Source of the DNA: Pyrus communis
Taxonomy: Eukaryota > Streptophyta > Magnoliopsida > Rosales > Rosaceae
Assembly: GCF_963583255.1 (NCBI RefSeq)
Contig: NC_084808.1
Span: 26,926,300-26,990,299, forward strand
Length of the DNA stretch: 64,000 bases
Reading direction: 5' to 3'
Positions 54,009 through 64,000 of the stretch are shown here, in pieces; position 1 is the first letter of the stretch; each line of letters begins with the position of its first letter. The notes below the pieces were generated by a model. The model was not told the origin of the DNA, made no database searches, and saw nothing but the letters and a program-made list of their open reading frames with translations. Position numbers and translations under genes: made by a program.

Positions 54009-54907
54009 ACAAACTTCAAGTCTAGCTCTTGTACCTAGCTTATATAATATAAAATTAGATGGGTTAATATGTGCATGAGAAATTCAAGCTAAAAATTGGT
54101 TGGATTTGGGTTGACATGGGTAGGCAACAACCCAGCACAATCCAACAAATAATTGGGTTGAGATCGGGTTGGTTGGGCGGATTTTTATTTTGTTCTAACT
54201 CGTCCAATCAGATTTGAAATCAAACTGCGCATAAGTGGATTCAAATTGAGCCAACTCAAATTGCATCCCTTAATTAATGCTTATTTTTCAAGAAGATGCA
54301 TAGTATGACAATTAAATTTATATGCTCCCATGATCCAAAATAAAGCTCCCTAAAAAGGAAGATAAAATAATTGGGAATTAGAAGCTTCCGGCTGCCTAAT
54401 TTGAACAATTTCCACTATGGCTTAATTGGGCCAGTTTGAGGTTTGTTTGAAACTATATACAGTTAAATCTCCCTATTTAATTATTTGAGTTGAGATGAAC
54501 AAAACTATCTGGTACTCAAGAAAGTTTATATATAGAACGGTATTGTACATTATAGGGTAGGGGATTTGAGTTAAATCAAATTTAGGATCTAACCTGATCA
54601 CCATTCACATGAGTCGAATTTAGGACAAATAAAGTTAAGAATTGGGGATATTGCCTGCAGTCTCTTCCATTCAATCCAATAATATATCAATTTTCATTTT
54701 ATTAGCTTGTTTGGTGGATGTACATTACTATTAGAGGTCCTATTCTTTTTAAAAACCAATTTTGTATGATTGGCTTGGACGTCTGACTCGTAAAAATCAG
54801 TATATTTTTAAGTGCATATATTAGTTTAGTCGATGAACTTAGAAACTGAAATCATGCTTCTAAACTTTTTTACCTTTTATGGTCGTGTGTTTCTAAACTT
54901 TTTTTTT
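54009..54907. other. gene-free DNA
   Basis: AT-rich; GGGTTGG-type motifs at 54,100-54,180 echo those at 53,430-53,530 upstream of the SINE, suggesting that the SINE landed inside an older repeat. No gene seen. Confidence 0.4.
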
Positions 54908-55058
54908 AGGGAACTTTAACAAAAAAATCTCGATATTGTTTACTTTAACGAAAAATCACATTTTTACACTAAAAAGTCAATCCGGTACTATTCAGTTTAC
55001 CTTTTATTTTGTCCTTATCGTTAAAACTCAAAATTTTCAAACTTTCATTAGTTTTTTT
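54908..55058 (+). mobile_element. short AT-rich dispersed element, family 1 copy F
   Basis: Begins GGGAACTTTAACAAAAAA and runs in the standard order to CAAACTTTCATTAG followed by a T run. One of the better preserved copies. Confidence 0.8.
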
Positions 55059-56107
55059 TTTTTTTTTAATGGTCATGTGCTTCTAAACTTTATAGTTTGG
55101 TCAGTTGCCACCACTTGAATTTGGATGAGCGCGCGTAATATAATTGCATGCCGAAATCCATATTTTGACTCCGAATCATGCACGAGAGACGAGATGGATG
55201 ACTAACGTGTTCTTATGGATATTTGCATACGCATGCACCTTTTAAATGTTTTCTACGTGCACGATTCATCTGCCAAAACTATCTGCACAATCATAAAATT
55301 AACTTGTACTGCCACCATTAGCAGTTTAATTAGTAGTTTCTCCGGCATGGTTTAGCTTATTAATCAATCATGATCAGATCAACTAAAGTCTAATCTCTTT
55401 TGGCCTTTTTATCTCAATACTAATTTAGTAATTTGAGATAGAATGCTTATTTAATTGACGTTTATGACCGCATGCAGTTAATAGATATACTTACATGATG
55501 GAAGAACCCCCATTTACATGCGAAAGGAACTGAAAATACAAATCACGTGATGTAACATTTTATGTGTTATAAATGGACTATATGATTGACATGTCCACTT
55601 CTATGAACCACAAGTTATAATTTGAGTGAAATATTAACATCACGTGGCCAAGTTCAGAGTACACTGAAAAAATTGTGCTGACATGAGCAATGACTTAATT
55701 TCTATAATTAATTACGTGGCTACTCAAATTCGACTTGCCCATTATCGAAAGGACCCAGCATCAGAATTGGTTAGTTAGGAAGCATGAATCCCTGTGCGGC
55801 TAACTAGAAAAAACCAGACCATATATACACCAAGAAAATCCAAATTTTAATCAAGATAATTAGTGGTATACAGACTAAGCATCCATTAGGAAATCCAAAT
55901 TTGATCAGCTGAATGGTATCTTGTTCTCGGTTGAACTACTATTTCCATCTTTTTTTCTCTCTTGGGAAATTTTAACACGATTAGGGGAGGATTGAAGATG
56001 GTTATCATTTTTCAAAGAAAAACCAGTGGTCAACTAATCTTTTCTAGCTAAGAGTATGCTTGAGATTAGTTGGAGTCAAAGGTTAGAGAGAGTAGCACGC
56101 ATTTTAA
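55059..56107. other. gene-free DNA
   Basis: AT-rich, no recognisable gene or complete element. Confidence 0.45.
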
Positions 56108-56339
56108 GGGTTCGTATGAATGTACTTTTAAAATGTCTGAAAGCGCTTTTAGAGAAAATATTTTTGGATCCTAAAAGCACTTGAAGTGCTTTCTGTAATA
56201 AGCACAAATTATGTGTTTTTTTGAGGAAGCACTTTAAGTGCTTTTCTAGGAATTACTTTCATTTTTTATAATGATTGTTCCAAAAACATTTTCCTCAAAA
56301 GTATTTTAAATTATTTTAAAAGTACATTCAAACGAGCTC
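56108..56339. mobile_element. Tourist-like MITE (PIF/Harbinger type), 232 bp
   Basis: The left end GGGTTCGTATGAATGTACTT and the right end (reverse complement GAGCTCGTTTGAATGTACTT) form terminal inverted repeats that continue for about 60 bp (TTTTAAAATG, then GAGGAAAATGTTTTTGGA-like). Flanking TAA at 56,105-56,107 and 56,340-56,342 is the expected 3-bp target duplication. The interior has further GAAGCACTT / AAGTGCTTTT foldback motifs. No ORF. Confidence 0.85.
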
Positions 56340-58108
56340 TAATTAATGTATTAAGTTTGGCAATATGAAAACGAAAGGTAATAAGTGAAAACCGAATAAA
56401 AGATTTAATTAACGTATTTAGTTTGTTTGCATTTAAGCTCAAGGGCCTCAAAAGGCCAACAATTTCCATCCAGGACAAGGTGGATACATTTGCCAATCAG
56501 TACCATAATATTTAATTAGCTGCCTACAGACAAATTACAAAGGTTAATTTTCTTGATGAATCATATACATTTTATATTTGTGAAACTATCAATATATTTA
56601 TGAATCATGATGATCAATAAGAAGTTAAAATATCTTAATAAATTTTTTTTATCTTAAAAAAATGAACAACCGTGACGAAGCTCTGTAACTACAATCGACT
56701 TGTTTCCTCTTTTTTTGTCTTCATAATCTCATCTGCATATAAAAGGAAAAAAGACCAAGTCAACTTTACGAAAGAAAAGTTCAGATATTGACAAAGGCAA
56801 CTTACGACTCCTGTAATGGACTGCATGCGTTTCCCTCAAAAAGTTGCTTGGCTAATTAAATTACGCTAACCAAAAAAGATCAAAAAGGAAGTAGCTAGGA
56901 CAGGTTAGAGTTCACTTTTAATATATTAGTAGGTTAATTACTATAAAGATAACATAAAAATCATTGGACCGTCAGTGTAAACTTTAACCATCTTCGTCAC
57001 AACTAAAGTGAAAATCAAAATCAACCTCTTTGTGTTATTGTAATGTATGGACTCTTCACAATAAACTCCTCAAAACTCAATTTCTTCTTAAAAACATATA
57101 AAACAATACTGTGAAAGAAAAACCCAGACCGAGTGTTATTGTTGTGACGGACATTAACATTTAATAGGTAAATAATTTTTGTATTAACTTTACAAGTAGT
57201 GAATTGCCTTAGTGAATTGATCAGATTCAATTTGTTGTGCTCTATATACTCAAATTGTCCTCATTTCCTTAGCCTTAGAGCATCTCTAATTAAAGATGCA
57301 AAATGTATTGAGATTGGCATTTTACATTTTTGATTGACCGTCCGAAGAAATATAAACGGAATTGGAATCCCAAATTTAGATCTCCCTCATTATTGTAGAA
57401 TTAACATTTTTGACATTTACACCATCCATAAATGTAAAATAAAATATAAGTGTGACTTTTACTCTCAAATTTGCATTTCTCCATTAAAGAAGCTCTTATC
57501 AACTACCTTACAAAAGTACGTTCAACGTCTTTTTAAAGTTAAGAAAAAAATTAGCACTAATTATATAAGTCTTAATCAAATCACTCATCGAATCACGTTC
57601 AATCTTTCTCTTCTCGAAAAGTGGAGGCAAATCTTAGCCTGTAAGGATTCAAACACTTGAGCTAAAGGCCAACGCAGAGTCAGTGTGTTGTCACTCGTCA
57701 CTGCCCTCCCCATACGCAGGGAAACCACAAACCGTTTTTGAACACTTCGACATGTAAGCAACAACAATAATGCACCTGAACTTGACTTCCAAATGCTCCA
57801 ATATTATTCCACTGCAGATTCAAACTGATTAGTTAGTCTAAGTGCATTGGACTGTTAGCATGCCCCATTTCCTCAGAGTCAGAGAATGTCGCTTAGTTGG
57901 TCTCACCAAACCCTAAGATATGGAATACAAATCATACCAACTATATATGTATGTATTTATAGGTGTGACTTTAATGTCACGTATTTTTTTTGAACTATTA
58001 AATTTGATTTCCACACGATTTCAATCCACAATGGTTTTGATCTTTTATTTTTAATCTGTGTCAATCATTTTTCGGTATTACTTAGTGCTAAGTATCTATG
58101 CTAGCTAC
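56340..58108. other. gene-free DNA left of the gypsy-type element
   Basis: AT-rich; overlapping short open frames around 57,334-57,767 show no domain. GAGCATCTCTAATTAAAGATGC at about 57,279 (given here as one short foldback) resembles the end of a small DNA element, but a partner end was not found. Confidence 0.4.
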
Positions 58109-58678
58109 TGTGAATGCAAATTTTCGCCGTCTTCTCCTTTGACGAAAATACACCTGTAAAATAATAACACCTAAGATTAAGACCAAAAGCCTCCCATGCT
58201 CACGATGAATGGGGAGGGCTTTGGCTAAAGAATCTCCAATGTCAAAGTTAGAATTCGAGAGAGAAATGTTTTGGAATTTTTGGGGAGCGAATGGCCTAGC
58301 ATTTTAGTGGGAAAACATGGCTATTTATAGGGGAGTGACCGGCCCTATTTGGAGAATAGGGGCTGGCCACGTATGGTCAAATTGTGAGTGTAATTGCAAG
58401 ATATTATGTGAAATAATATCTTGCAATTAACTTGACAATTAATCTCAAATTGAATATGAAAATTGGGAGTTACCTTTTGAGTAAGGATTTGATGAGGAGT
58501 TATGAGAGGGTTTTGAATATATACCATTTTGATCACCTTTGACTCTTCCTTGATCGAGCTGTTATTGTCCGTTGCATGTGCGTGGGAATCCCAGTGTGCC
58601 TTGAGGGTAATTTTGTCCTTTTCACCTAAAAGTACATGTGTCGCCTCCATAATTTTCTTGATTATTTTTGGCTCCACA
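58109..58678 (-). repeat. LTR (3' LTR in element orientation)
   Basis: Paired with 62,287-62,857. Shared landmarks are GACGAAAAT-CACCT, TAATAACACCTAAGATTAAG, GGCTATTTATA, and the inverted pair TTGCAAGATATTATG / AATATCTTGCAATTAA. In the part I aligned by eye, roughly one base in ten differs between the LTRs, so the insertion is not recent. Confidence 0.92.
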
Positions 58679-59354
58679 AATACCCTCACACCTACTGGGT
58701 TGCTCGCAGGAAAGGGCAGTATGTGTAGAGATCACCAACTTTGATGCAGATTCTCACTTGGACTTGGAATTAGATTATTCTAAGAAAGGGAAATAAATCG
58801 CCTCCAAAGCCTATTTAAGTCTACCTTAAGTAGGGGATTAAATCAACTTCAGAAGGCAATTATTTATCTCTATAAGAAAGAGAGAAAGCTAGAGGATATT
58901 TGTTCTCCCTCCCCTAGTACTCTTCTTTGCTTGCCCGTGCAAAGAACCGTATTCCGTTGATTTCTTTGTCCTCTCTGCACCGCACCAATGTAAGAAAAAC
59001 TTAATTTTCTTTGTCTTTTCTTGGATGGTGCTGTCACGGGGCAGCCGTCGGGGTGATGTGGCACGTCGGATGGTAAGGGCCACAACTTATGCTGCTCAAC
59101 TTGACTGAAGCTGTCTTGGCATAAACCAAGGAAATGGCGTGACATGGGCCACGGTTTGGCCTGCCACGTTTGGGCTGCTTGAGTTTGATTTCCCAGTTGC
59201 CGTAGATGGAGCAATCAAGGACAAAGTTGCCAAGATTAGAACTGTTGAAGATGAAGTGTCGGATGATTGAACTGTTGAGTGCGAAGTGGCTGCTGCCCCC
59301 TGACCATTTACTGCTTAACTGGTCTTCGAGTATTCGATTTTTTGAGCTATGGCC

Positions 59355-59850
59355 TTCTCGCACTGGAGAGCAATTAGTTTATCATCTCACATTAGAGAGC
59401 AGACCCAGATGGGTGTCGAGGAATTAGTTTACCCCCTCGCACTAGAGAGTAATTAGTTTATCCTTTCGCATTGGAGAGCAGACCCAAATGGGTGTCGGGG
59501 AACTAGTTTACCTTCTCGCACTGGAAATCAATTAGTTTTATCCTCTCGCACTGGAGAGTGAACCCAAATGGATGTCGGGGAATTAGTTTACACTCTCACA
59601 CTAGAGAGCAATTAGTTTATCCTTTTGATAGTAGACCCAGATGGGTGTCAGGGAACTAGTTTACCCTTTCGCACTGGCAATCAATTAGTTTATCCTCTCG
59701 CACTGAAGAGCAAACCCAAATGGGTGTCGGGGAATTAGTTTATTCTCTCGCACTATAGAGCAAACCCAGATGGATGTCGGGGAATTAGTTTACATTCTTG
59801 CACTAGAGATCAATTAGTTTATCCTCTCGCACTGGAAAGCATACCCAAAT
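59355..59850. repeat. about 79-bp tandem repeat inside the gypsy-type element
   Basis: Recurrent units contain GGGTGTCGGGGAATTAGTTT and CTCGCACTGGAGAGC. The GG(G/A)TGTC motif recurs at about 59,411, 59,491, 59,571, 59,646, 59,723 and 59,774. Each unit has two similar halves (CTCGCACT...ATTAGTTTA). The last interval is shorter, so one unit is truncated. It lies where pol would be expected in an autonomous relative. Confidence 0.85.
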
Positions 59851-60102
59851 AGGGGTTTGACAGCAGTTGTGCCAGACTTATGAATAACTTCTTGAATCTT
59901 CATTGAGAATAAAGAAATGGATCAACTGTGCTGGAAAGTAGAAACTGCATAACAAACTGGCTAATCTTCTGCTTGCGAGGTCTTGTTCGTCGAGCTACTT
60001 GAGACTTCAAACTTATTTGGAAAAGCCTGAACGGGGTTCAGGAGGTGATGAAGATTTTCCCTAGCATTCCATTATGTTGCTACTCGATGAAAGTCAAATG
60101 CT

Positions 60103-60124
60103 TTTTTTTTTTTTTTTTTTTTTT
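60103..60124. repeat. poly-T run
   Basis: A homopolymer of about 22 T within the gypsy-type element interior. Confidence 0.9.
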
Positions 60125-60289
60125 CAGAGCTGCTCATAACCTGAAAGTGCTCAGACCTGGCAAATATGCTATTAATTTGCATTGTCTTTGATGAGGGTTT
60201 GGTGTTGGCTTCCGCTTATTTTGTAGGCCATGTCGTTGACCTATCAAGATACTCATCGTACTGACCCTCATTTGTTAGCTTCTCAAGGT

Positions 60290-61145
60290 ATTGCTTCTAC
60301 TTCAGGCAATCATTAGTAGTGTGGCCTGGTCCTTAACGGAATGCGCAATACTTTGTCTGATCTAGCCTGGTAAGATTGCCCTTCATGGGTGGTGGTGGTT
60401 TTAACCAAGGTTTATTCTTAAGCTTACGGAGAATATGGCCGATTGAAGCTGTGAACTTGGTGAATGTTTCGAGTGTTGAGTCTTCTTTGGTCGGGGAACG
60501 TTCCATGGGCTTCTTTTTTGACTTGTTTTTGCTAGACTGTTTGGCCTTGTTCTATAGTGCGTGCTTCTTCGCCAAAGCATAAGAAGCTGCCACAGTTAGT
60601 TCTTCTCCCATGATTAATTCTCCAAATAAAGGGTGTTCGGTGGGAAACCCATTTCTGAATGCTGCCATTGCTATGTCTTCGTTGCAGCCAACAATCTTGG
60701 CCTTCTTTGCTTTGAACCTCTTGACATAGTTGCGAATTGTCTTCTAATGGTCTTTTATGATGCTGAATAGATGGTCGGATGTCCTTTTGATTGAGCGATT
60801 ATACGAATACTTCTAACTGAAAACCAAGGAAAGTTCATTAAAATTTAGGATCGACCACGATGGCAGGGTGTGAAACCAGTCTTGCGCCTCACCTAGTAGA
60901 GTTGTGGTAAAAAAATTTCACATAAGCGCGTCGTTGTTCCTGTAAAGGATCATGGTACTACGGTAGTGCTTGAGATGTCGATCCGAATTTTCATCTCCCT
61001 TGTACAGAGTGAAGTGAGACATAGTGAACCCGCAAGGTGAATCTGTCCACTTTATCTCATCAGTGAATGGTGACCTGCTTATGTTGGTGATGTCTTGTCG
61101 AAGCACATCGTCAGTAGTCTCGTTGTGCTGGAAATTGCGCAATCG
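60290..61145 (-). pseudogene. gag remnant of the gypsy-type element
   Basis: Minus-strand pieces in the order of a plant gypsy gag: SPFTDEIKW and FTLYKGDENSDRHLKHYRST (about 60,960-61,090), then RNYVKRFKAKKAKIVGCNED and FPTEHPLFGELIMGEELTVA (about 60,595-60,740), then a KYCAF...GH zinc-knuckle-like end near 60,300-60,360. The pieces lie in different frames with stops between them, so no complete Gag can be made from this copy. The region upstream (61,150-62,100) is a Pro/Gln-poor leader with scattered open frames. Confidence 0.8.
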
Positions 61146-62286
61146 TTCGGCCAGGAACTTCTTAACTTCTTTTTGAATTTGCCTCTGTTGGCACAGTGGA
61201 ACTTTCGGCTACCCCCGGTCATGACATGTTAGTCTATGTCCCTCTTCCCTATGCTCGCCCCGTCTATGTCGCGGCTACGATGCAGGTGGCACGTTCCTAG
61301 CAAGCGAGCAGACTGCTCGCAGGCTACCGGTTGAACTTGAGCCGGATTGAGTGACTGTTTCTTTCCATCCGATATGCTACCTACTCTGATGTGAGGTGGA
61401 GAATATTTGGGACACCTCGTCCGAAGCACGCTGCATCTCAGTATGCTACAAAAGCTGATTCACCAAGCCCGTTTACTGCGCGAGAGCGCTTGTCAACTAT
61501 ATGACTTGTCAGGACAAGTGTTGTTCGCCATACGGGATGGAAATGCTTGGATGATAGGTTTCTCCGTAGGTGGTAGAGGTGTAGTGGACTTCGAGAGCAA
61601 AATTTGAGCTGGGATAGGTTAAATTCGCATAAACTCGGGGTGAAAATGCCCCCGGTTTAATTGTCGGTCTAGAAATCTGAAGCTGGGACGGTTGAACCGA
61701 TTTTGGACCAGTCGGGATCACCAAGTGAACCACGGGAATGGGTTGGATCTGCACTGATAAGGAAGTGGCTTGGATCAAGATAATTGTTAACGTGGCTTGG
61801 GCCTGCAATGCGCCTTGGGCTTGCGCTGCTGAGGTAGTGGCTTAGGCTGGCTCATGACGGGCCTGGTTCGGCTGCCTTGCGGCATGGGCTGCTAGCGCAG
61901 CTGTTCCCTGCTCTTCGTGGGCTTGGTGCCACGGAGCTTACTCATTCCCTACTGCCACAGTGGTCTCTGTGGCTGCCATGGTGGTGGTGCTCCGTGATGG
62001 CAAAGTTGCTTCTCTTGCCATCATGTTGAGCCTCGTGGATTGTCGTGGTAAGGCTATGTCTCGTCCTCCATCATTCGATCCGGATCTTTAAACGTAGGAA
62101 TTTCTGTTCGTTGTGGTTTTTGAATTTCCCATCATTGTATTTTTTTCCTTACCTTTATTCAAATAATTAAAAGATTCTAAGAATAAGAAAGTACGAAAAA
62201 TTTACGAACGAACGAAAAATGAGAAACTTTGAATGCGAGAGTCTTCTTCGAGCGTGTGAATCAAACTCTCAATGAAAGCACCAATT

Positions 62287-62857
62287 TGTGGATGCAAATT
62301 TACACCATCTTCTCATTTGACGAAAATGCACCTACAAAATAATAACACCTAAGATTAAGGCCAAAAGCCTCACGAGCCCATGATGAATAGGGAGGGCTTT
62401 GACCGAAGAATCTCCAATGCCAAAGTTAGAATTTGAGAGAGAAAGTGTTTAGGAATTTTTTGGAAGAGAATGGCCTAGCATTTTAGTGGGAAAACATGGC
62501 TATTTATAAGGAAGTGACCGGCCTTATTTGGAGAATAAGGGCCGGCCACATATGATCAAATTGTGAGTGTAATTGCAAGATATTATGTGAAATAATATCT
62601 TGCAATTAACTTGGCAATTAATCCCAAATTGAATAGGAAAATTGGGAGTTACCTTTTGAGTGAGGATTTGATGAGGAGTTATGAGAGGGTTTTGAATAAA
62701 TATCATTTTGATCACCTTTGATTCTTCCTTGATTGAGCCGTTATTGTCCGTTGCATGCTCGTGGGAATCTCAGTATGCCTCGAAAGTAATTTTATCATTT
62801 TAATCAAAAAGTACATGTGTTGTATCTATAATTTTCTTGATTATTTTTTACTCGACA
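62287..62857 (-). repeat. LTR (5' LTR in element orientation)
   Basis: Directly followed on the minus strand by the primer-binding site. Ends CTCGACA, then the GCTAC target duplication. Confidence 0.92.
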
Positions 62858-62862
62858 GCTAC

Positions 62863-63558
62863 CACCACACACAGGAAGTGCATATATGAACTAGTGATCT
62901 GCAAATGGGAGATGCATTATTGGAGTGTACTTATCCTAAGAAAAGTGATATAGCGTTTTAAAAACCCCATCATCCATCTGTTCAATTATTAATCTAATCT
63001 TTTGGTTGATTTAACATAATTCTTATTTATTGGCATTCAGGACCCCATCTGCTTTACTCATCACTCGATCACAACCTTCTTTTGGATTCTTTTGTGGAAA
63101 AAAAATAAAAAAATGCTGCCCAACACAATCGAGCATCTGCAATTTGCAACATACATTGCTTTTATTTTTGTCAAAAAAGAGTGATGGGATTGACCAAAAT
63201 AGTTACCAGCGTAGCCACAGTGGATGCATGATTATTTTCATGCACATTTGTTGAATAATGGAACTAACCAATTAGGGTCTCTGTGCAATAATATGGTGTG
63301 TTATGGTTGGCTGGTTAACAGCTGGGACTCATTTTTAGCTTTTCCACATTTCCTGTAACACTTACTCAGTTATTTTACGATTATAGAGAAAGAAAAAAAA
63401 AAACTTCGATATTCAATTTAGAATGTAAATGAATGGCTAAAGGAGCGTGCCAACATCACTCTGTCACAATGAGAAAATATGATAAATGAATGAAGTCTGT
63501 CAGCCACCATGAATTAAGATTTTTGTTAATTCCTATTATTGTTATGTGAACTATGCTT
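62863..63558. other. gene-free DNA right of the gypsy-type element
   Basis: AT-rich; the open frame at 63,030-63,254 has no recognisable domain. Confidence 0.45.
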
Positions 63559-63734
63559 CGTTGCTAAAAAAAATGTAATAAATGCTGCTAAAACCCAATC
63601 ACAAATAGTCATTGTTAAAAAAAAAGAAGTAATAAATGCTGCTAAAACCCAATCACAACTAAAACCCAATCACAAATAGTCGTTGCTAAAAAAAAAAAAG
63701 TAATAAATGTTGCTAAAACCCAATCACAAATAGA
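63559..63734. repeat. three-unit tandem repeat (57-72 bp)
   Basis: Each unit reads GTTGCTAAAAAAAA, GTAATAAATGCTGC, TAAAACCCAATCACAA, ATAGTC with small variations. The middle unit has an extra internal TAAAACCCAATCACAA. Poly-A length differs between units. Confidence 0.85.
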
Positions 63735-63832
63735 CAAGTATCTAGTGGCGGAGTCAAAAATTCATTCTAGGAGGGGCCTTTTTATTCCATATGAAATAAA
63801 TTAGATAAAATATGGCAAATATAATCAATTAG

Positions 63833-63982
63833 GGCTGGGTTCGGTTTGCTTCGGTTCGGTTTTTTCTCAAAACCGAAACCGAACCGAAATTTCGGTTCGG
63901 TTCGGTTCGGTTCAATTTTTTTTCGGTTTTTTTCGGTTCGGTTTCGGTTTTTTTCGGTTTTTTTTTTTTTTTTTTTTTTTGT
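63833..63982. repeat. TTCGG/CGGTT-rich repeat, probable end of a DNA transposon
   Basis: Dense TTCGGTTCGG motifs on one side of a short palindrome (AAAACCGAAACCGAACC / GGTTCGGTTTCGG), preceded by AGGGCTGGGTTCGG. Such CGGTT-rich arrays occur at the ends of some plant hAT-like non-autonomous elements. The remainder lies beyond the window, so type and length are unknown. Confidence 0.5.
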
Positions 63983-64000
63983 CTCCCTCCAAAATTATTA

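Larger units (their letters stand above)
58109..62857 (-). mobile_element. complete non-autonomous gypsy-type LTR retrotransposon
   Basis: About 4.75 kb bounded by a 5-bp target duplication GCTAC (58,104-58,108 and 62,858-62,862). LTRs at 58,109-58,678 and 62,287-62,857 (570 and 571 bp) begin TGTG and end ACA. On the minus strand the right LTR is followed by AATTGGTGCTTTCATTGAGA, the primer-binding-site context common to many plant gypsy-type elements, so the element is transcribed on the minus strand. The interior contains gag remnants (60,290-61,140) and a tandem repeat array, but no protease, reverse transcriptase or integrase motifs that I can find in 3.6 kb. It must depend on another element for movement. 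Confidence 0.88.

Noticed and set aside
59355..59850. Regularly spaced repeats considered as a CRISPR-like array
   Set aside because: Units are head-to-tail with no unique spacers and lie inside an LTR retrotransposon in a plant genome.

Overview
This window is plant nuclear DNA, most likely a woody rosaceous species of the apple/pear type. That placement is an inference from the recurring small transposon families, a Cassandra element with 5S-like LTRs, and gene sequences that read like Maleae orthologues. The DNA is AT-rich, the genes have many short GT-AG introns, and the intergenic space is packed with transposon debris. I traced exons by eye; for all seven multi-exon genes the summed exon lengths keep one open frame to a stop.

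Region by region: 1-1.5 kb holds only the 3' exons of an HDDC2-like HD-domain phosphohydrolase gene. 5.2-9.2 kb is a PERK-type receptor kinase (+). 10.2-10.7 kb is a small plant-specific protein of unknown function (+). 12.0-12.5 kb is an intronless calmodulin-like protein (+). 13.8-18.6 kb is a P4-ATPase lipid flippase of the ALA8-12 group (-). 18.6-29.5 kb is gene-poor, with LINE, copia-type and MITE remnants. 29.8-34.7 kb is the chloroplast tRNA-Arg adenosine deaminase TADA (+). 36.7-37.6 kb and 39.8-40.8 kb are two nearly identical Lys/His-rich arabinogalactan protein genes (+). 41.1-42.1 kb is a DNL-type zinc-finger protein (-). 42.7-47.9 kb is a PHO1;H1-like SPX-EXS phosphate transporter (-). 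48-64 kb has no host gene I can support; it holds a complete Cassandra TRIM, a SINE, a Tourist-like MITE, a complete but non-autonomous gypsy-type LTR element with gag remnants, and several tandem repeats.

The most informative structure is at 33.6-41.1 kb. A block running from the last bases of TADA exon 1, through the arabinogalactan gene, into the last exon of the oppositely oriented DNL gene has been duplicated head-to-tail. The junction is at about 37,980-37,990, inside short homology between TADA and DNL. The outer TADA and DNL genes stay complete. Between the two AGP copies lie a DNL exon fragment and a TADA fragment that has lost its exon 3. A 918-bp Mutator-like insertion with a 9-bp target duplication is present in unit 1 only, and unit 2 preserves the empty site, so the order of events can be read from the sequence.

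The genes have unrelated roles (wall-linked signalling, calcium sensing, lipid flipping, tRNA editing, wall glycoprotein, Hsp70 escort, phosphate export). I see no operon-like or pathway cluster and no new defence or metabolic system.
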